The position numbers were made by a program, and so were the translations under genes. Below, in pieces: positions 1-6,145 of a stretch of 10,477 nt of DNA. The stretch covers positions 1 to 10,477 of the forward strand of contig JAFTMQ010000104.1 in NCBI GenBank assembly GCA_017452305.1. Reading direction: 5' to 3'. Under the pieces are notes generated by a model. It had not been told where the DNA came from. It did no database searches and worked only from the letters and a program-made list of their open reading frames with translations. Source of the DNA: Clostridia bacterium. Its GTDB lineage: Bacteria > Bacillota > Clostridia > Christensenellales > Borkfalkiaceae. Each line of letters starts with the position of its first letter. Position 1 is the stretch's first letter.

Positions 1-168
1 ACCGCTCCAACGAACGCGAAGCTTTCCGCGGCGGACGAAGAGGCGGTTTCCGCATTGATGGGCTTAGGCTTCACGAGGACGGAAAGCCTGCAAGCCGTCA
101 AGAAAGCGCACGAGTTTGGCGCAGTGACGGTGGAAGAGGTGATTATGAAAGCCTTACAGGGTTTTTAA
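1..168 (+). CDS. ruvA: RuvA, C-terminal fragment (Holliday junction DNA helicase subunit A)
   Basis: The window opens inside this gene. Only the last 55 residues and the TAA stop (166-168) are present. They match RuvA domain III, the small flexible UBA-like helical domain that binds RuvB: an acidic start (SAADEEAVSALMGLGF), a helix with QAVKKA, then VTVEEVIMKALQGF, which resembles the usual 'EE.I..AL..L' ending of RuvA. RuvA tetramers clamp the four-way junction and recruit RuvB hexamers to drive branch migration. The ruvB gene follows 271 bases downstream on the same strand, the standard ruvAB order, which strongly supports the call. The DNA-binding domains I and II lie upstream of the window. 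Confidence 0.9.
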   Translation, partial: TAPTNAKLSAADEEAVSALMGLGFTRTESLQAVKKAHEFGAVTVEEVIMKALQGF

Positions 169-169
169 A

Positions 170-262
170 GTGAATTGCGCCTTTGGCGCGTGAATTGAAA
201 TCAGAGATTTCGTGAATTGCTTTACTGTGTAAAGCGTGAATTGATTTGCAGACTTCGTCCGC
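170..262 (+). repeat. Array of triloop hairpins separated by the octamer GTGAATTG
   Basis: Immediately after the ruvA stop, GTGAATTG occurs four times (170-177, 190-197, 212-219, 236-243). After each copy comes a different short perfect or near-perfect hairpin with a three-base loop: CGCC-TTT-GGCG (178-188), AAATC-AGA-GATTT (198-210), CTTTAC-TGT-GTAAAG (220-234) and GCAGAC-TTC-GTCCGC (248-262, one mismatch). The spacing between octamers grows (20, 22, 24 bases) as the stems lengthen. There is no T-tract, so it does not look like an intrinsic terminator. The rest of the spacer up to ruvB holds further small hairpins: 314-330 (ACAAGTT-GTA-AACTTGT), 363-377 (CAAACT-TCA-AGTTTG) and 412-425 (GGCAA-CTTA-TTGCC). 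I see no convincing promoter in 169-439. Confidence 0.75.
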
Positions 263-439
263 AATTCGTTGTGGCTATAAATTAAAAAAAACTATAAGAA
301 ACCACCAACCCATACAAGTTGTAAACTTGTAAAGAAACGATAGACAAGTAGTAAGACTGTGTCAAACTTCAAGTTTGCCACAATTTCGCGCTCCACATTC
401 AACATTTTCACGGCAACTTATTGCCAAAAAGGACAAACT

Positions 440-1495
440 ATGTTTGAAGATGAAAACTACGGCGAGGAAAATTTACTCGTCAGCACGAAAACAGAATACG
501 ACGTAGAGGAAAACGTACTTCGACCTAAGGTGATGGCGGATTACGTCGGCCAACAAAAGGTAAAGGACAATTTAAGCGTGTATATCGCGGCGGCAAAGGC
601 GCGCGGCGAGGCGCTTGACCACGTACTTTTATACGGCCCCCCCGGTCTTGGTAAAACCACCCTTTCCCACATCATCGCCAACGAGATGGGGGTATCTATC
701 AAGCTCACAAGCGGCCCTGCTATCGAGCGTTCGGGTGATTTGGCGGCAATCCTCACCAGCCTCAACGACGGCGACGTTTTGTTCATTGACGAAATCCACC
801 GTCTCAACCGTTCGGTAGAGGAAATTTTGTATTCCGCGATGGAAGATTACGCCCTCGACATTATCGTCGGCAAAGGCCCGTCGGCACGGAATATCCGTTT
901 TTCCCTCAAAAAATTCACCCTCATCGGCGCGACCACCCGTGTGGGTATGCTCGCCGCGCCCTTGCGCGACAGATTTGGCATTGTCAACCGCTTGGAAATG
1001 TACACACCGAGCGAATTGCAGGAAATCGTCACCCGCTCCGCCCGCGCTTTGGATATTGCGATTGCGGACGAGGCGGCGTCGGAAATTGCGCGCCGCAGCC
1101 GCGGTACGCCCCGTATTGCCAACCGCTTGTTAAAGCGCGTCCGCGACTTCTCTATGGTCAAGGGCAATACGGAAATCACCCGCGAGGACGCTCGTTTTGC
1201 GCTTGCCCGCCAAGAAATTGACGAGCTTGGCTTGGACGAGACGGACAGAAACCTGCTCCGCGCCCTCATCGAAAAATTTGGCGGCGGCCCGACGGGCTTG
1301 GAAACGCTCGCGGCGACCATCAACGAGGACGCAAACACCATCGAGGACGTGTATGAGCCCTACCTTTTACAGCTCGGCTTTATTGCCCGCACGCCGCGCG
1401 GCAGAATTTGCCTCAAAGACGGCTACATCCATATGGGTATGCAGCCGAGCGCAAAGGCAAGACGGCAAATGTCCGTTTTTGATTTAGACGACTAA
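440..1495 (+). CDS. ruvB: RuvB, Holliday junction branch-migration ATPase
   Basis: This is the AAA+ motor of the RuvAB complex. Hexameric rings pump DNA through the RuvA-bound junction during recombinational repair. The protein is 351 aa, normal for the family. Visible motifs are the Walker A GPPGLGKT (residues 66-73), Walker B LFIDEIHR (114-121), sensor 1 LIGATTR (161-167), the LRDRFG arginine-finger region (175-180), sensor 2 RGTPRIANR (221-229) and the C-terminal winged-helix domain with GGGPTGLETLA (281-291) and TPRGR (318-322). I chose ATG 440 because AAAGGAC lies just upstream and the family's conserved 'LRP...D..GQ' block then begins near residue 27. The frame stays open back to a GTG at 359, but those 27 residues are unlike RuvB. 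It is probably cotranscribed with ruvA. Confidence 0.97.
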   Translation: MFEDENYGEENLLVSTKTEYDVEENVLRPKVMADYVGQQKVKDNLSVYIAAAKARGEALDHVLLYGPPGLGKTTLSHIIANEMGVSIKLTSGPAIERSGDLAAILTSLNDGDVLFIDEIHRLNRSVEEILYSAMEDYALDIIVGKGPSARNIRFSLKKFTLIGATTRVGMLAAPLRDRFGIVNRLEMYTPSELQEIVTRSARALDIAIADEAASEIARRSRGTPRIANRLLKRVRDFSMVKGNTEITREDARFALARQEIDELGLDETDRNLLRALIEKFGGGPTGLETLAATINEDANTIEDVYEPYLLQLGFIARTPRGRICLKDGYIHMGMQPSAKARRQMSVFDLDD

Positions 1496-1504
1496 AACAC
1501 CCAC

Positions 1505-1520
1505 CCATGTACGCGTTGAA
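1505..1520 (+). repeat. Dispersed 16-nt repeat CCATGTACGCGTTGAA, copy 1
   Basis: This is an exact copy of CCATGTACGCGTTGAA in the ruvB-queA spacer, 10 bases after the ruvB stop. Identical copies occur at 2820-2835, 6497-6512 and 7645-7660, all on the + strand and all outside the confident genes. It is flanked by CCCA (1500-1503) and TGGG (1530-1533), which could pair and present the repeat in a loop. The ATG inside the repeat opens a 33-codon frame ending at 1608, on the queA Shine-Dalgarno, but it has no ribosome binding site of its own. Confidence 0.85.
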
Positions 1521-1540
1521 ATACGTTTTTGGGAAGAAAT

Positions 1541-1607
1541 GTGCCGACTTTTTGTCGGATACATACAAGTCTTTTGGCTTGATTACGTGCCGACTTTTTG
1601 TCGGATA
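1541..1607 (+). repeat. Twin 21-nt direct repeat forming CCGAC-T5-GTCGG hairpins, with a third hairpin between
   Basis: Positions 1541-1561 and 1587-1607 are identical over 21 bases (46-base period). Each contains a 5-bp stem CCGAC/GTCGG around TTTTT (1544-1558 and 1590-1604). Between them lies CAAGTC-TTTT-GGCTTG (1566-1581, one G-T pair). The result is three small hairpins in a row immediately upstream of queA. The second 21-mer ends on the first base of the queA Shine-Dalgarno AGGA (1607-1610). The runs of T are in the loops and not after the stems, so this is not a standard intrinsic terminator. Confidence 0.8.
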
Positions 1608-1615
1608 GGATAGAT

Positions 1616-2653
1616 ATGCAAGAAAAAGTACAGTACAAAAAAAGCGATTTTTATTACGATTTGCCCGAGGAACGGATTGCGCAAACGCCCGCCGAGCCGA
1701 GGGATTCTTCCCGTCTGCTCGTTTACGATAGACAAAGCAAGCAAATCGAGGACAAAATTTTCCGCGACATAGCCGATTATTTGCAAGAGGGGGACGTTTT
1801 GGTGGTCAATAACACCAAGGTTATCCCCGCCCGTATGTACGCGTTGACCGAGCACGGCGGCGTGGTTGAGGTTTTGCTGTTAAAACGCTACGATTTGAAT
1901 ACTTGGGAAGTGTTGATGCGTCCCGGTAAAAAGGGAAAAATCGGCGTAAGAATGACCATCGGCGACGAGCTTTCTTTCACCGTCAAGGACATTACCGAAA
2001 CGGGCGAGCGCATCGTCGAATTTGCCTACGAGGGTGCGTTTGAGGACGTTTTATCCAAGGTCGGCACGATGCCTTTGCCCCCGTATATCAAGGAAAAATT
2101 GCAAAACCAAGCGCGCTATAACACGGTGTATAGCAAGGTGGACGGCTCGGCTGCCGCACCGACGGCGGGCTTGCATTTCACGGACGAGCTGCTTGCCAAG
2201 CTTAAAGCCAAGGGGGTGCAAATGGCGGAAGTCTTATTGCACGTGGGTTTGGGTACGTTCCGCCCCGTTTCCGAGGATATTATCACCGACCACAAAATGC
2301 ATTCCGAATATTACGAAATTAAAGCGCAAGCGGCGGAAATTATCAACGCGGCGAAGCGCGAGGGACGGCGAGTGATTGCCGTAGGCACGACGTCGGTACG
2401 TACCTTGGAAAGCGTAGCGGACGAAAATGGACTTGTGCGCGCTTGCAGCGGCAACACGGAAATTTTCCTTTACCCGCCCTATAAAATGAAGTGTGTGGAC
2501 GCACTCATCACCAACTTCCACCTGCCCGAAAGCACCTTGATTATGCTTGTCGCTTGTTTGACGGGCAGAGAGGAAATTTTGTCCGTCTACAAGTATGCGG
2601 TGGAAAATAAGTACCGTTTCTTCTCATTCGGCGACGCTTGTTTGATTTTATAA
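1616..2653 (+). CDS. queA: QueA, S-adenosylmethionine:tRNA ribosyltransferase-isomerase
   Basis: QueA transfers the ribosyl part of S-adenosylmethionine to 7-aminomethyl-7-deazaguanine in tRNA, giving epoxyqueuosine, the penultimate step of queuosine synthesis in the cytoplasm. The protein is 345 aa, the usual length. Conserved blocks are LVVNNTKVIPAR (62-73), MPLPPYI (152-158), YNTVYSKVDGSAAAPTAGLHFT (168-189), HVGLGTFRPV (209-218), HKMHSE (226-231), VGTTSVRTLE (256-265), LITNFHLPESTL (297-308) and the terminal FFSFGDACLIL (335-345). ATG 1616 is preceded by AGGA at 1607-1610. A TTG at 1598 in the same frame lies within the upstream hairpin and is less likely. The ruvA-ruvB-queA order is common in Bacillota, but tgt does not follow here. 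The codons at 1835-1847 happen to contain 13 bases of the dispersed repeat. Confidence 0.97.
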   Translation: MQEKVQYKKSDFYYDLPEERIAQTPAEPRDSSRLLVYDRQSKQIEDKIFRDIADYLQEGDVLVVNNTKVIPARMYALTEHGGVVEVLLLKRYDLNTWEVLMRPGKKGKIGVRMTIGDELSFTVKDITETGERIVEFAYEGAFEDVLSKVGTMPLPPYIKEKLQNQARYNTVYSKVDGSAAAPTAGLHFTDELLAKLKAKGVQMAEVLLHVGLGTFRPVSEDIITDHKMHSEYYEIKAQAAEIINAAKREGRRVIAVGTTSVRTLESVADENGLVRACSGNTEIFLYPPYKMKCVDALITNFHLPESTLIMLVACLTGREEILSVYKYAVENKYRFFSFGDACLIL

Positions 2654-2819
2654 CGCATCGCATTTCCGTGTTGCGGCTCGGTTACATACTATCGGTATGC
2701 GCCCTCGCCGCGCCTTGAACTGCTCGGTTCTAAAACCAAACGTTTATCACGTAATCCTGCCCCTAAATTAGACAGCAACAATTCGGCATTCAACATTCAA
2801 CATTCCGCATTTCCCTATA
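2654..2819. other. Structured intergenic spacer between queA and the DtxR-like gene
   Basis: I see no gene in this 166-base stretch. It contains GCGGC (2673-2677) facing GCCGC (2707-2711) around an inner hairpin CATAC-TATCG-GTATG (2685-2699). The octamer GCTCGGTT occurs twice (2676-2683, 2722-2729). A short tandem of CATTCAA follows (2787-2800); its ACATTCAACATT core (2793-2804) also occurs upstream of ruvB at 395-406. The 9-mer CGCATTTCC occurs at both ends (2659-2667 and 2806-2814), flanking about 138 bases. No clear terminator for queA and no convincing promoter for the next gene were found. Confidence 0.5.
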
Positions 2820-2835
2820 CCATGTACGCGTTGAA
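2820..2835 (+). repeat. Dispersed 16-nt repeat CCATGTACGCGTTGAA, copy 2
   Basis: This exact copy lies 20 bases before the start codon of the DtxR-like gene. It is bracketed by CCCT (2813-2816) and AGGG (2846-2849). The second arm is part of the Shine-Dalgarno AGAGGG, so if the arms pair the ribosome binding site would be partly covered. The pairing is only 4 bp across a 29-base loop and is weak evidence alone. Confidence 0.85.
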
Positions 2836-2855
2836 AAATAAAAAGAGGGTAAAAA

Positions 2856-3227
2856 ATGAACACTTACGCAAAATACAATCAATCGGAAGAGGACTACATC
2901 GAAAGCATTTTGACGATTAGCAAAACGCAGGACGTTGTGCACCGCGTAGACGTTGCAAAGCGTATGGAGGTTTCGCAAGCCGCCGTCAACAAGGCGGTAA
3001 AGCTTCTTTGCGAAAAAGGGTACGTGTATGAGGACGGAAAACACCTCTACCTCACCCCCACGGGCAAAGCGTATGCGGAAAAGGTGTACGAAAAGCATTG
3101 CATTATCCGCGAATATTTGGAAAAGAACGGCGTTTCCGCCGCAACGGCGGAAGAGGACGCGTGCCGTATGGAACACCTGCTTTCCGACGAAACATTCCAA
3201 ATGATGAAAAAATTTCTCGGCAAATAA
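2856..3227 (+). CDS. DtxR/MntR-family metal-dependent transcriptional regulator (short form)
   Basis: This 123-aa protein is a metal-sensing repressor of the DtxR/MntR family without the C-terminal SH3-like domain, a form common in Clostridia. Residues 8-70 form the winged helix: NQSEEDYIESI at the start, a recognition helix around VSQAAVNKAVKLL (39-51), and the wing YEDGKHLYLTPTG (58-70). Residues 71-123 form the dimerisation and metal-binding helices. By alignment from memory, D13, E16 and H81 correspond to D8, E11 and H77 of Bacillus MntR, and C103/E106/H107 to C102/E105/H106 of DtxR. The Cys favours iron sensing. The start ATG 2856 has AGAGGG at 2844-2849. A terminator follows, and then the feo promoter with palindromes that are candidate operators, so feoAB is the likely target. 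Confidence 0.9.
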   Translation: MNTYAKYNQSEEDYIESILTISKTQDVVHRVDVAKRMEVSQAAVNKAVKLLCEKGYVYEDGKHLYLTPTGKAYAEKVYEKHCIIREYLEKNGVSAATAEEDACRMEHLLSDETFQMMKKFLGK

Positions 3228-3232
3228 ATTTT

Positions 3233-3262
3233 AAAAGCTCTGTAAAAGCAGGGCTTTTTTGT
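3233..3262 (+). terminator. Intrinsic terminator after the DtxR-like gene
   Basis: AAAAGCTCTG (3233-3242) pairs with CAGGGCTTTT (3249-3258) through a TAAAAG loop with one G-U pair, and the stem runs into six Ts. It lies 6 bases past the stop codon and separates the regulator gene from the feo operon. Confidence 0.9.
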
Positions 3263-3371
3263 TTATTTTGCGTCGCGCACGTTTTAAAATAAAGGTCGCG
3301 CGCGAGTAAAAAATAGATACGCCCGACAGACGAAAAAGGCGAATTTTTTTGTAAAAATTTTCAAAAAATTT

Positions 3372-3387
3372 CTTAACCGTGGTTTAT
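3372..3387. promoter_or_regulatory. Candidate operator O1 upstream of the feo promoter
   Basis: CTTAACCGTGGTTTAT matches the perfect palindrome at 3470-3485 at 13 of 16 positions and lies 6 bases upstream of the -35 box. Its resemblance to the downstream palindrome and its position at the feo promoter suggest a repressor site. Which protein binds it is inferred. Confidence 0.55.
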
Positions 3388-3393
3388 TTTTGC

Positions 3394-3422
3394 TTGACAT
3401 TCGCATACAATAATGATATAAT
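3394..3422 (+). promoter_or_regulatory. SigA-type promoter for feoAB
   Basis: TTGACA (3394-3399) and TATAAT (3417-3422) are both perfect consensus, with a 17-base spacer and an extended -10 TG at 3414-3415. Upstream (3345-3371) the DNA is rich in A and T tracts that could act as an UP element. Transcription should start near 3429. The unit it drives is feoA-feoB and probably the cysteine-rich gene. Confidence 0.92.
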
Positions 3423-3431
3423 ACGCTTGCA

Positions 3432-3440
3432 TAACGGTTA
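3432..3440. promoter_or_regulatory. Candidate operator O2 at the transcription start
   Basis: TAACGGTTA is a small 9-base palindrome sharing CGGTTAA (3435-3441) with the larger palindrome at 3470-3485. It would lie within the first dozen transcribed bases. It is a half-site-like match only. Confidence 0.35.
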
Positions 3441-3469
3441 ATAAATCCGCTTTTTATTTTGAGTTAAAA

Positions 3470-3485
3470 CTTAACCGCGGTTAAG
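3470..3485. promoter_or_regulatory. Candidate operator O3: perfect 16-bp palindrome before feoA
   Basis: CTTAACCGCGGTTAAG is a perfect palindrome located between the predicted transcription start and the feoA ribosome binding site (GGAGG, 3492-3496). Together with O1 and O2 it surrounds the promoter, the layout expected for a metal-responsive repressor. The DtxR-like regulator encoded at 2856-3227 is the natural candidate. Confidence 0.7.
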
Positions 3486-3503
3486 ATTTATGGAGGATAG
3501 AGG

Positions 3504-3731
3504 ATGAAGAAGTTATCCGATTTAAAGATTGGTGAAAAGGCTGTCGTGACGGCGGTCAACGGCGAGGGAGCAATTCGCCGTCGCTTGTTTGATATGGGTA
3601 TCACCCCTGGTGCGGAAGTCTATTTGAGAAAGAAAGCGCCTTTGGGCGATCCGATTGAAATTGCGTTGCGTGGATATGAATTGACGCTTAGAAAGGCCGA
3701 AGCGGCGCACGTGGAGGTGAAAGAATGTTAA
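3504..3731 (+). CDS. feoA: FeoA, ferrous iron transport accessory protein
   Basis: FeoA is a small cytoplasmic SH3-like protein that assists the Fe(II) transporter FeoB. At 75 aa the length is typical. Recognisable are the start LSDLKIGEKAVV (4-15), the IRRRLFDMGITPGAEV block (24-39) and APLGDPIEIALRGYELTLRKAEA (45-67). GGAGG at 3492-3496 sets the ATG at 3504. Its stop codon overlaps the start of feoB by 7 bases (3725-3731), which points to translational coupling. The strong promoter at 3394-3422 with flanking palindromes lies directly upstream. Confidence 0.96.
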   Translation: MKKLSDLKIGEKAVVTAVNGEGAIRRRLFDMGITPGAEVYLRKKAPLGDPIEIALRGYELTLRKAEAAHVEVKEC

Positions 3732-6007
3732 AATTTGCATTGGCGGGCAACCCCAACTCGGGCAAAACGACGCTGTTCAATGCCTTGACGGGCAGTACGG
3801 CGCACGTAGGTAATTGGCCTGGCGTTACGGTAGATAAAAAAGAGGGCGTTTACAAAAAGGGCCCTGAGCCCGTCGAAATTATCGACTTACCGGGTATTTA
3901 TTCCCTTTCGCCTTACACCCCCGAAGAGGTCATCACGAGAAATTATTTGTTGGACGGCGAGGCGGACGGTATCATCAATATCGTGGACGCGACGAATTTG
4001 GAGCGTAATTTGTACTTGACGACGCAAATTATGGAAGTGGATATTCCCATCGTTGTGGCGCTCAATATGGCGGACGTACTCCGCAAAAACGGCGACAGTA
4101 TCGACGTGAAAACGTTGGAGCGCCGTATCGGTTTGCCCGTCGTGGAAATTTCCGCGCTCAAAGGGGATAACGTCGATTTATTGATGGAACGCGCCTTGCA
4201 AGCGGTCAAGGAAAAGCGTGCGGGAACGAGCATTTTGAAGGGGTCGATTATTTGGCCTGCAATTTCCAACGCGGAGATCGCTTTAAAGCTTAAAGACGTA
4301 CCTGCCCCCCTCTTCCATGCCATTAAGCTTGTGGAAAAGGACGAAATCGAGGTGAAAAATCACCCCGCGGAAGCGCAAGCGGTGCAGGCGTTTATCAAAG
4401 AAAACGTATGCAAGAAAGAGGAAAATGGTATCGACGCGGAAGCGGAAATTGCCGACGCGCGCTATAAGTACATAACCGCACATTTTTCCTCGACGTTGAC
4501 GAGGGCGAGAAAGCCGAGCTACGACCATTTATCCAAGTCGGATAAAGCGGATAAGGTATTGACGCACAAGATTTGGGGCTTGCCCATTTTCCTTGTTGTG
4601 CTCTTCCTCATTTTCCACTTGACCTTCTCGGACGATTTGTTCTTTATCGGCGCGATGAGCGGCGGCTTTGGCGGACGCGCGGAAACGCTTGCGGAACACC
4701 CCGTCGGCTATATCTTTTTCGGCGGCGGCTTGAATACGCCGGGTATGATTTTGTTCAACCTCATGGACACGTTGACAAGCTTGGTTGGCGAAGGACTTAC
4801 CCTCGGCTTAGAAGCGATGAAAGCGCACCCCGGTCTTGTCGATTTTATCGTAGAAGGTATGTGGGGCGGCGTAGCAAGCGTGCTTTCCTTCCTGCCGCAA
4901 ATCCTTGTTTTGTTCTTGTTCTTCTCGATTTTGGAAGACAGCGGATATATGGCGCGCGTAGCGTTCATGCTCGATAGAATTTTCCGCCGTTTCGGTGTTT
5001 CGGGTAGAGCGTTTATGCCGATGATTATGGGTTTTGGCTGTTCCGTACCCGCAATGATTAACACCCGTACGATGTCGGACGAAAAGGAAAGAGAAGCGAC
5101 GGTACGCGTTATTCCTTTCTTCACCTGCGGTGCAAAAACGCCTATTTTGTTGGCGGTTGCGGGTGCGTTCGTGGCGTATTTCAAAATCGGGAATGCGGAC
5201 GTAATCACCTACGCAATGTACTTGGCGGGTATTTTAGCGGCAATGATTTCCTTGCTGGTTATGCGCAGTACGACCAAACGCGGTGAGGTTTCTCCGTTTA
5301 TTATGGAATTGCCGACCTATCACGTACCCGGCTTTAAAAACTTAATGCTTCACCTTTGGGATAAGGCAAAGCACTTCTTGCAAAAAGCGTTCACGATTAT
5401 CTTGCTTTCGTGTATCGTAATCCGTTTGCTTTCCGTATTTACGTGGAACTGGACGTATATCGGCGAAGATATGGATAAATCCATTTTGGCGTCGCTTGGG
5501 CAATTTATTCAACCGCTCTTCACGCCGCTTGGGTTCGGCAGTCAAATTCCCCAGTACGGTTGGGTGTTTGCGGTGGCGGCGATTACGGGCTTGATTGCAA
5601 AAGAGGACGTAATTGCAACCTTCGGCACGTTGGCGGCTTGCTTGGGCGCAGTCCTTTCGCAGGAACAGCTTGACGGCGGCGTAGCGCAAGTGGCGTACCT
5701 TATCGAAGTTACGGGCATTACAAAAGCGGCGGTAATTTCCTTTATTATCTTCAATATGCTTACAATCCCTTGCTTTGCGGCGGTTGCGGCGGCGAAAGGG
5801 GAAACGGCGAAAGGGAAATTTAAGTGGACGCTCTTGTTCTGGATTGCAACTTCTTACGTTGTAAGCGCGGCGGTATATACGATTGGCGAATTCGTATGGC
5901 CCGTGGCGATTTGGGCGGTTGCGATTGCGGCGGCGGTTGTCGGTATCGTAATCTACAACAAGCACATGAACAAAAAGGAAGCAAGAGCAAAATTGCTTGG
6001 CAAATAA
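3725..6007 (+). CDS. feoB: FeoB, ferrous iron transporter
   Basis: FeoB is the inner-membrane Fe(II) uptake protein, with an N-terminal G-protein domain that binds GTP. The protein is 760 aa. G-domain motifs are G1 GNPNSGKT (8-15), G2 T35 in WPGVTV, G3 DLPG (54-57), G4 NMAD (114-117) and G5 SALKG (143-147). A helical linker with guanine-nucleotide dissociation inhibitor character covers roughly 165-275. The membrane part starts near residue 285. The two Gate regions are visible: GFGCSVPA (436-443, C439) followed by PFFTCGAKTP (464-473, C468), and LTIPCFA (679-685, C683). The start has GGAGG at 3713-3717 inside feoA. The gene order feoA-feoB-cysteine-rich protein is usual in Clostridia. Confidence 0.97.
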   Translation: MLKFALAGNPNSGKTTLFNALTGSTAHVGNWPGVTVDKKEGVYKKGPEPVEIIDLPGIYSLSPYTPEEVITRNYLLDGEADGIINIVDATNLERNLYLTTQIMEVDIPIVVALNMADVLRKNGDSIDVKTLERRIGLPVVEISALKGDNVDLLMERALQAVKEKRAGTSILKGSIIWPAISNAEIALKLKDVPAPLFHAIKLVEKDEIEVKNHPAEAQAVQAFIKENVCKKEENGIDAEAEIADARYKYITAHFSSTLTRARKPSYDHLSKSDKADKVLTHKIWGLPIFLVVLFLIFHLTFSDDLFFIGAMSGGFGGRAETLAEHPVGYIFFGGGLNTPGMILFNLMDTLTSLVGEGLTLGLEAMKAHPGLVDFIVEGMWGGVASVLSFLPQILVLFLFFSILEDSGYMARVAFMLDRIFRRFGVSGRAFMPMIMGFGCSVPAMINTRTMSDEKEREATVRVIPFFTCGAKTPILLAVAGAFVAYFKIGNADVITYAMYLAGILAAMISLLVMRSTTKRGEVSPFIMELPTYHVPGFKNLMLHLWDKAKHFLQKAFTIILLSCIVIRLLSVFTWNWTYIGEDMDKSILASLGQFIQPLFTPLGFGSQIPQYGWVFAVAAITGLIAKEDVIATFGTLAACLGAVLSQEQLDGGVAQVAYLIEVTGITKAAVISFIIFNMLTIPCFAAVAAAKGETAKGKFKWTLLFWIATSYVVSAAVYTIGEFVWPVAIWAVAIAAAVVGIVIYNKHMNKKEARAKLLGK

Positions 6008-6039
6008 AAACAGCTTACAAAAATACCTCATTTTTTGCG

Positions 6040-6080
6040 GAATGCTTGTCCCCGACGAGTGGCGTCGGGGGCGAGTATTC
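6040..6080. other. Long hairpin between feoB and the cysteine-rich gene
   Basis: GAATGCTTG-T-CCCCGACG (6040-6057) pairs with CGTCGGGG-G-CGAGTATTC (6063-6080) around the loop AGTGG. The 18-pair stem has 8 perfect inner pairs and a few G-U pairs in the outer part. No T-tract follows on either strand, so a terminator is unlikely. It could stabilise or mark a processing point in the feo mRNA, or be a dispersed palindromic repeat. A weaker hairpin (ACAG/CTGT, about 6094-6109) follows. Confidence 0.75.
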
Positions 6081-6145
6081 AAATAAGAAAGGCACAGACT
6101 TTCCGCTGTCTTGCAGTAAAATGGGGGAATAATATAGGAAAAAAT

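Noticed and set aside
170..262. CRISPR array
   Set aside because: The repeated unit is only 8 bases, the spacers are 12-16-base palindromes, and no cas genes are near.
359..439. Upstream GTG start extending RuvB by 27 residues
   Set aside because: The added residues do not resemble RuvB, and the region contains small hairpins and repeats. ATG 440 has a Shine-Dalgarno-like AAAGGAC.
1544..1604. Intrinsic terminators after ruvB
   Set aside because: The T runs are in the loops and not after the stems, and the stems are only 5-6 bp.
1598..1615. TTG start for queA
   Set aside because: It lies inside the second hairpin, and no ribosome binding site precedes it. ATG 1616 follows AGGA at a normal distance.
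3407..3424. Possible Fur box over the feo -10 region (ATAATGATATAATA)
   Set aside because: Only part of the Fur consensus is present, and it is explained by the extended -10 element. The CGGTTAA palindromes are better operator candidates.
6040..6080. Intrinsic terminator after feoB
   Set aside because: No T-tract follows the stem on either strand.
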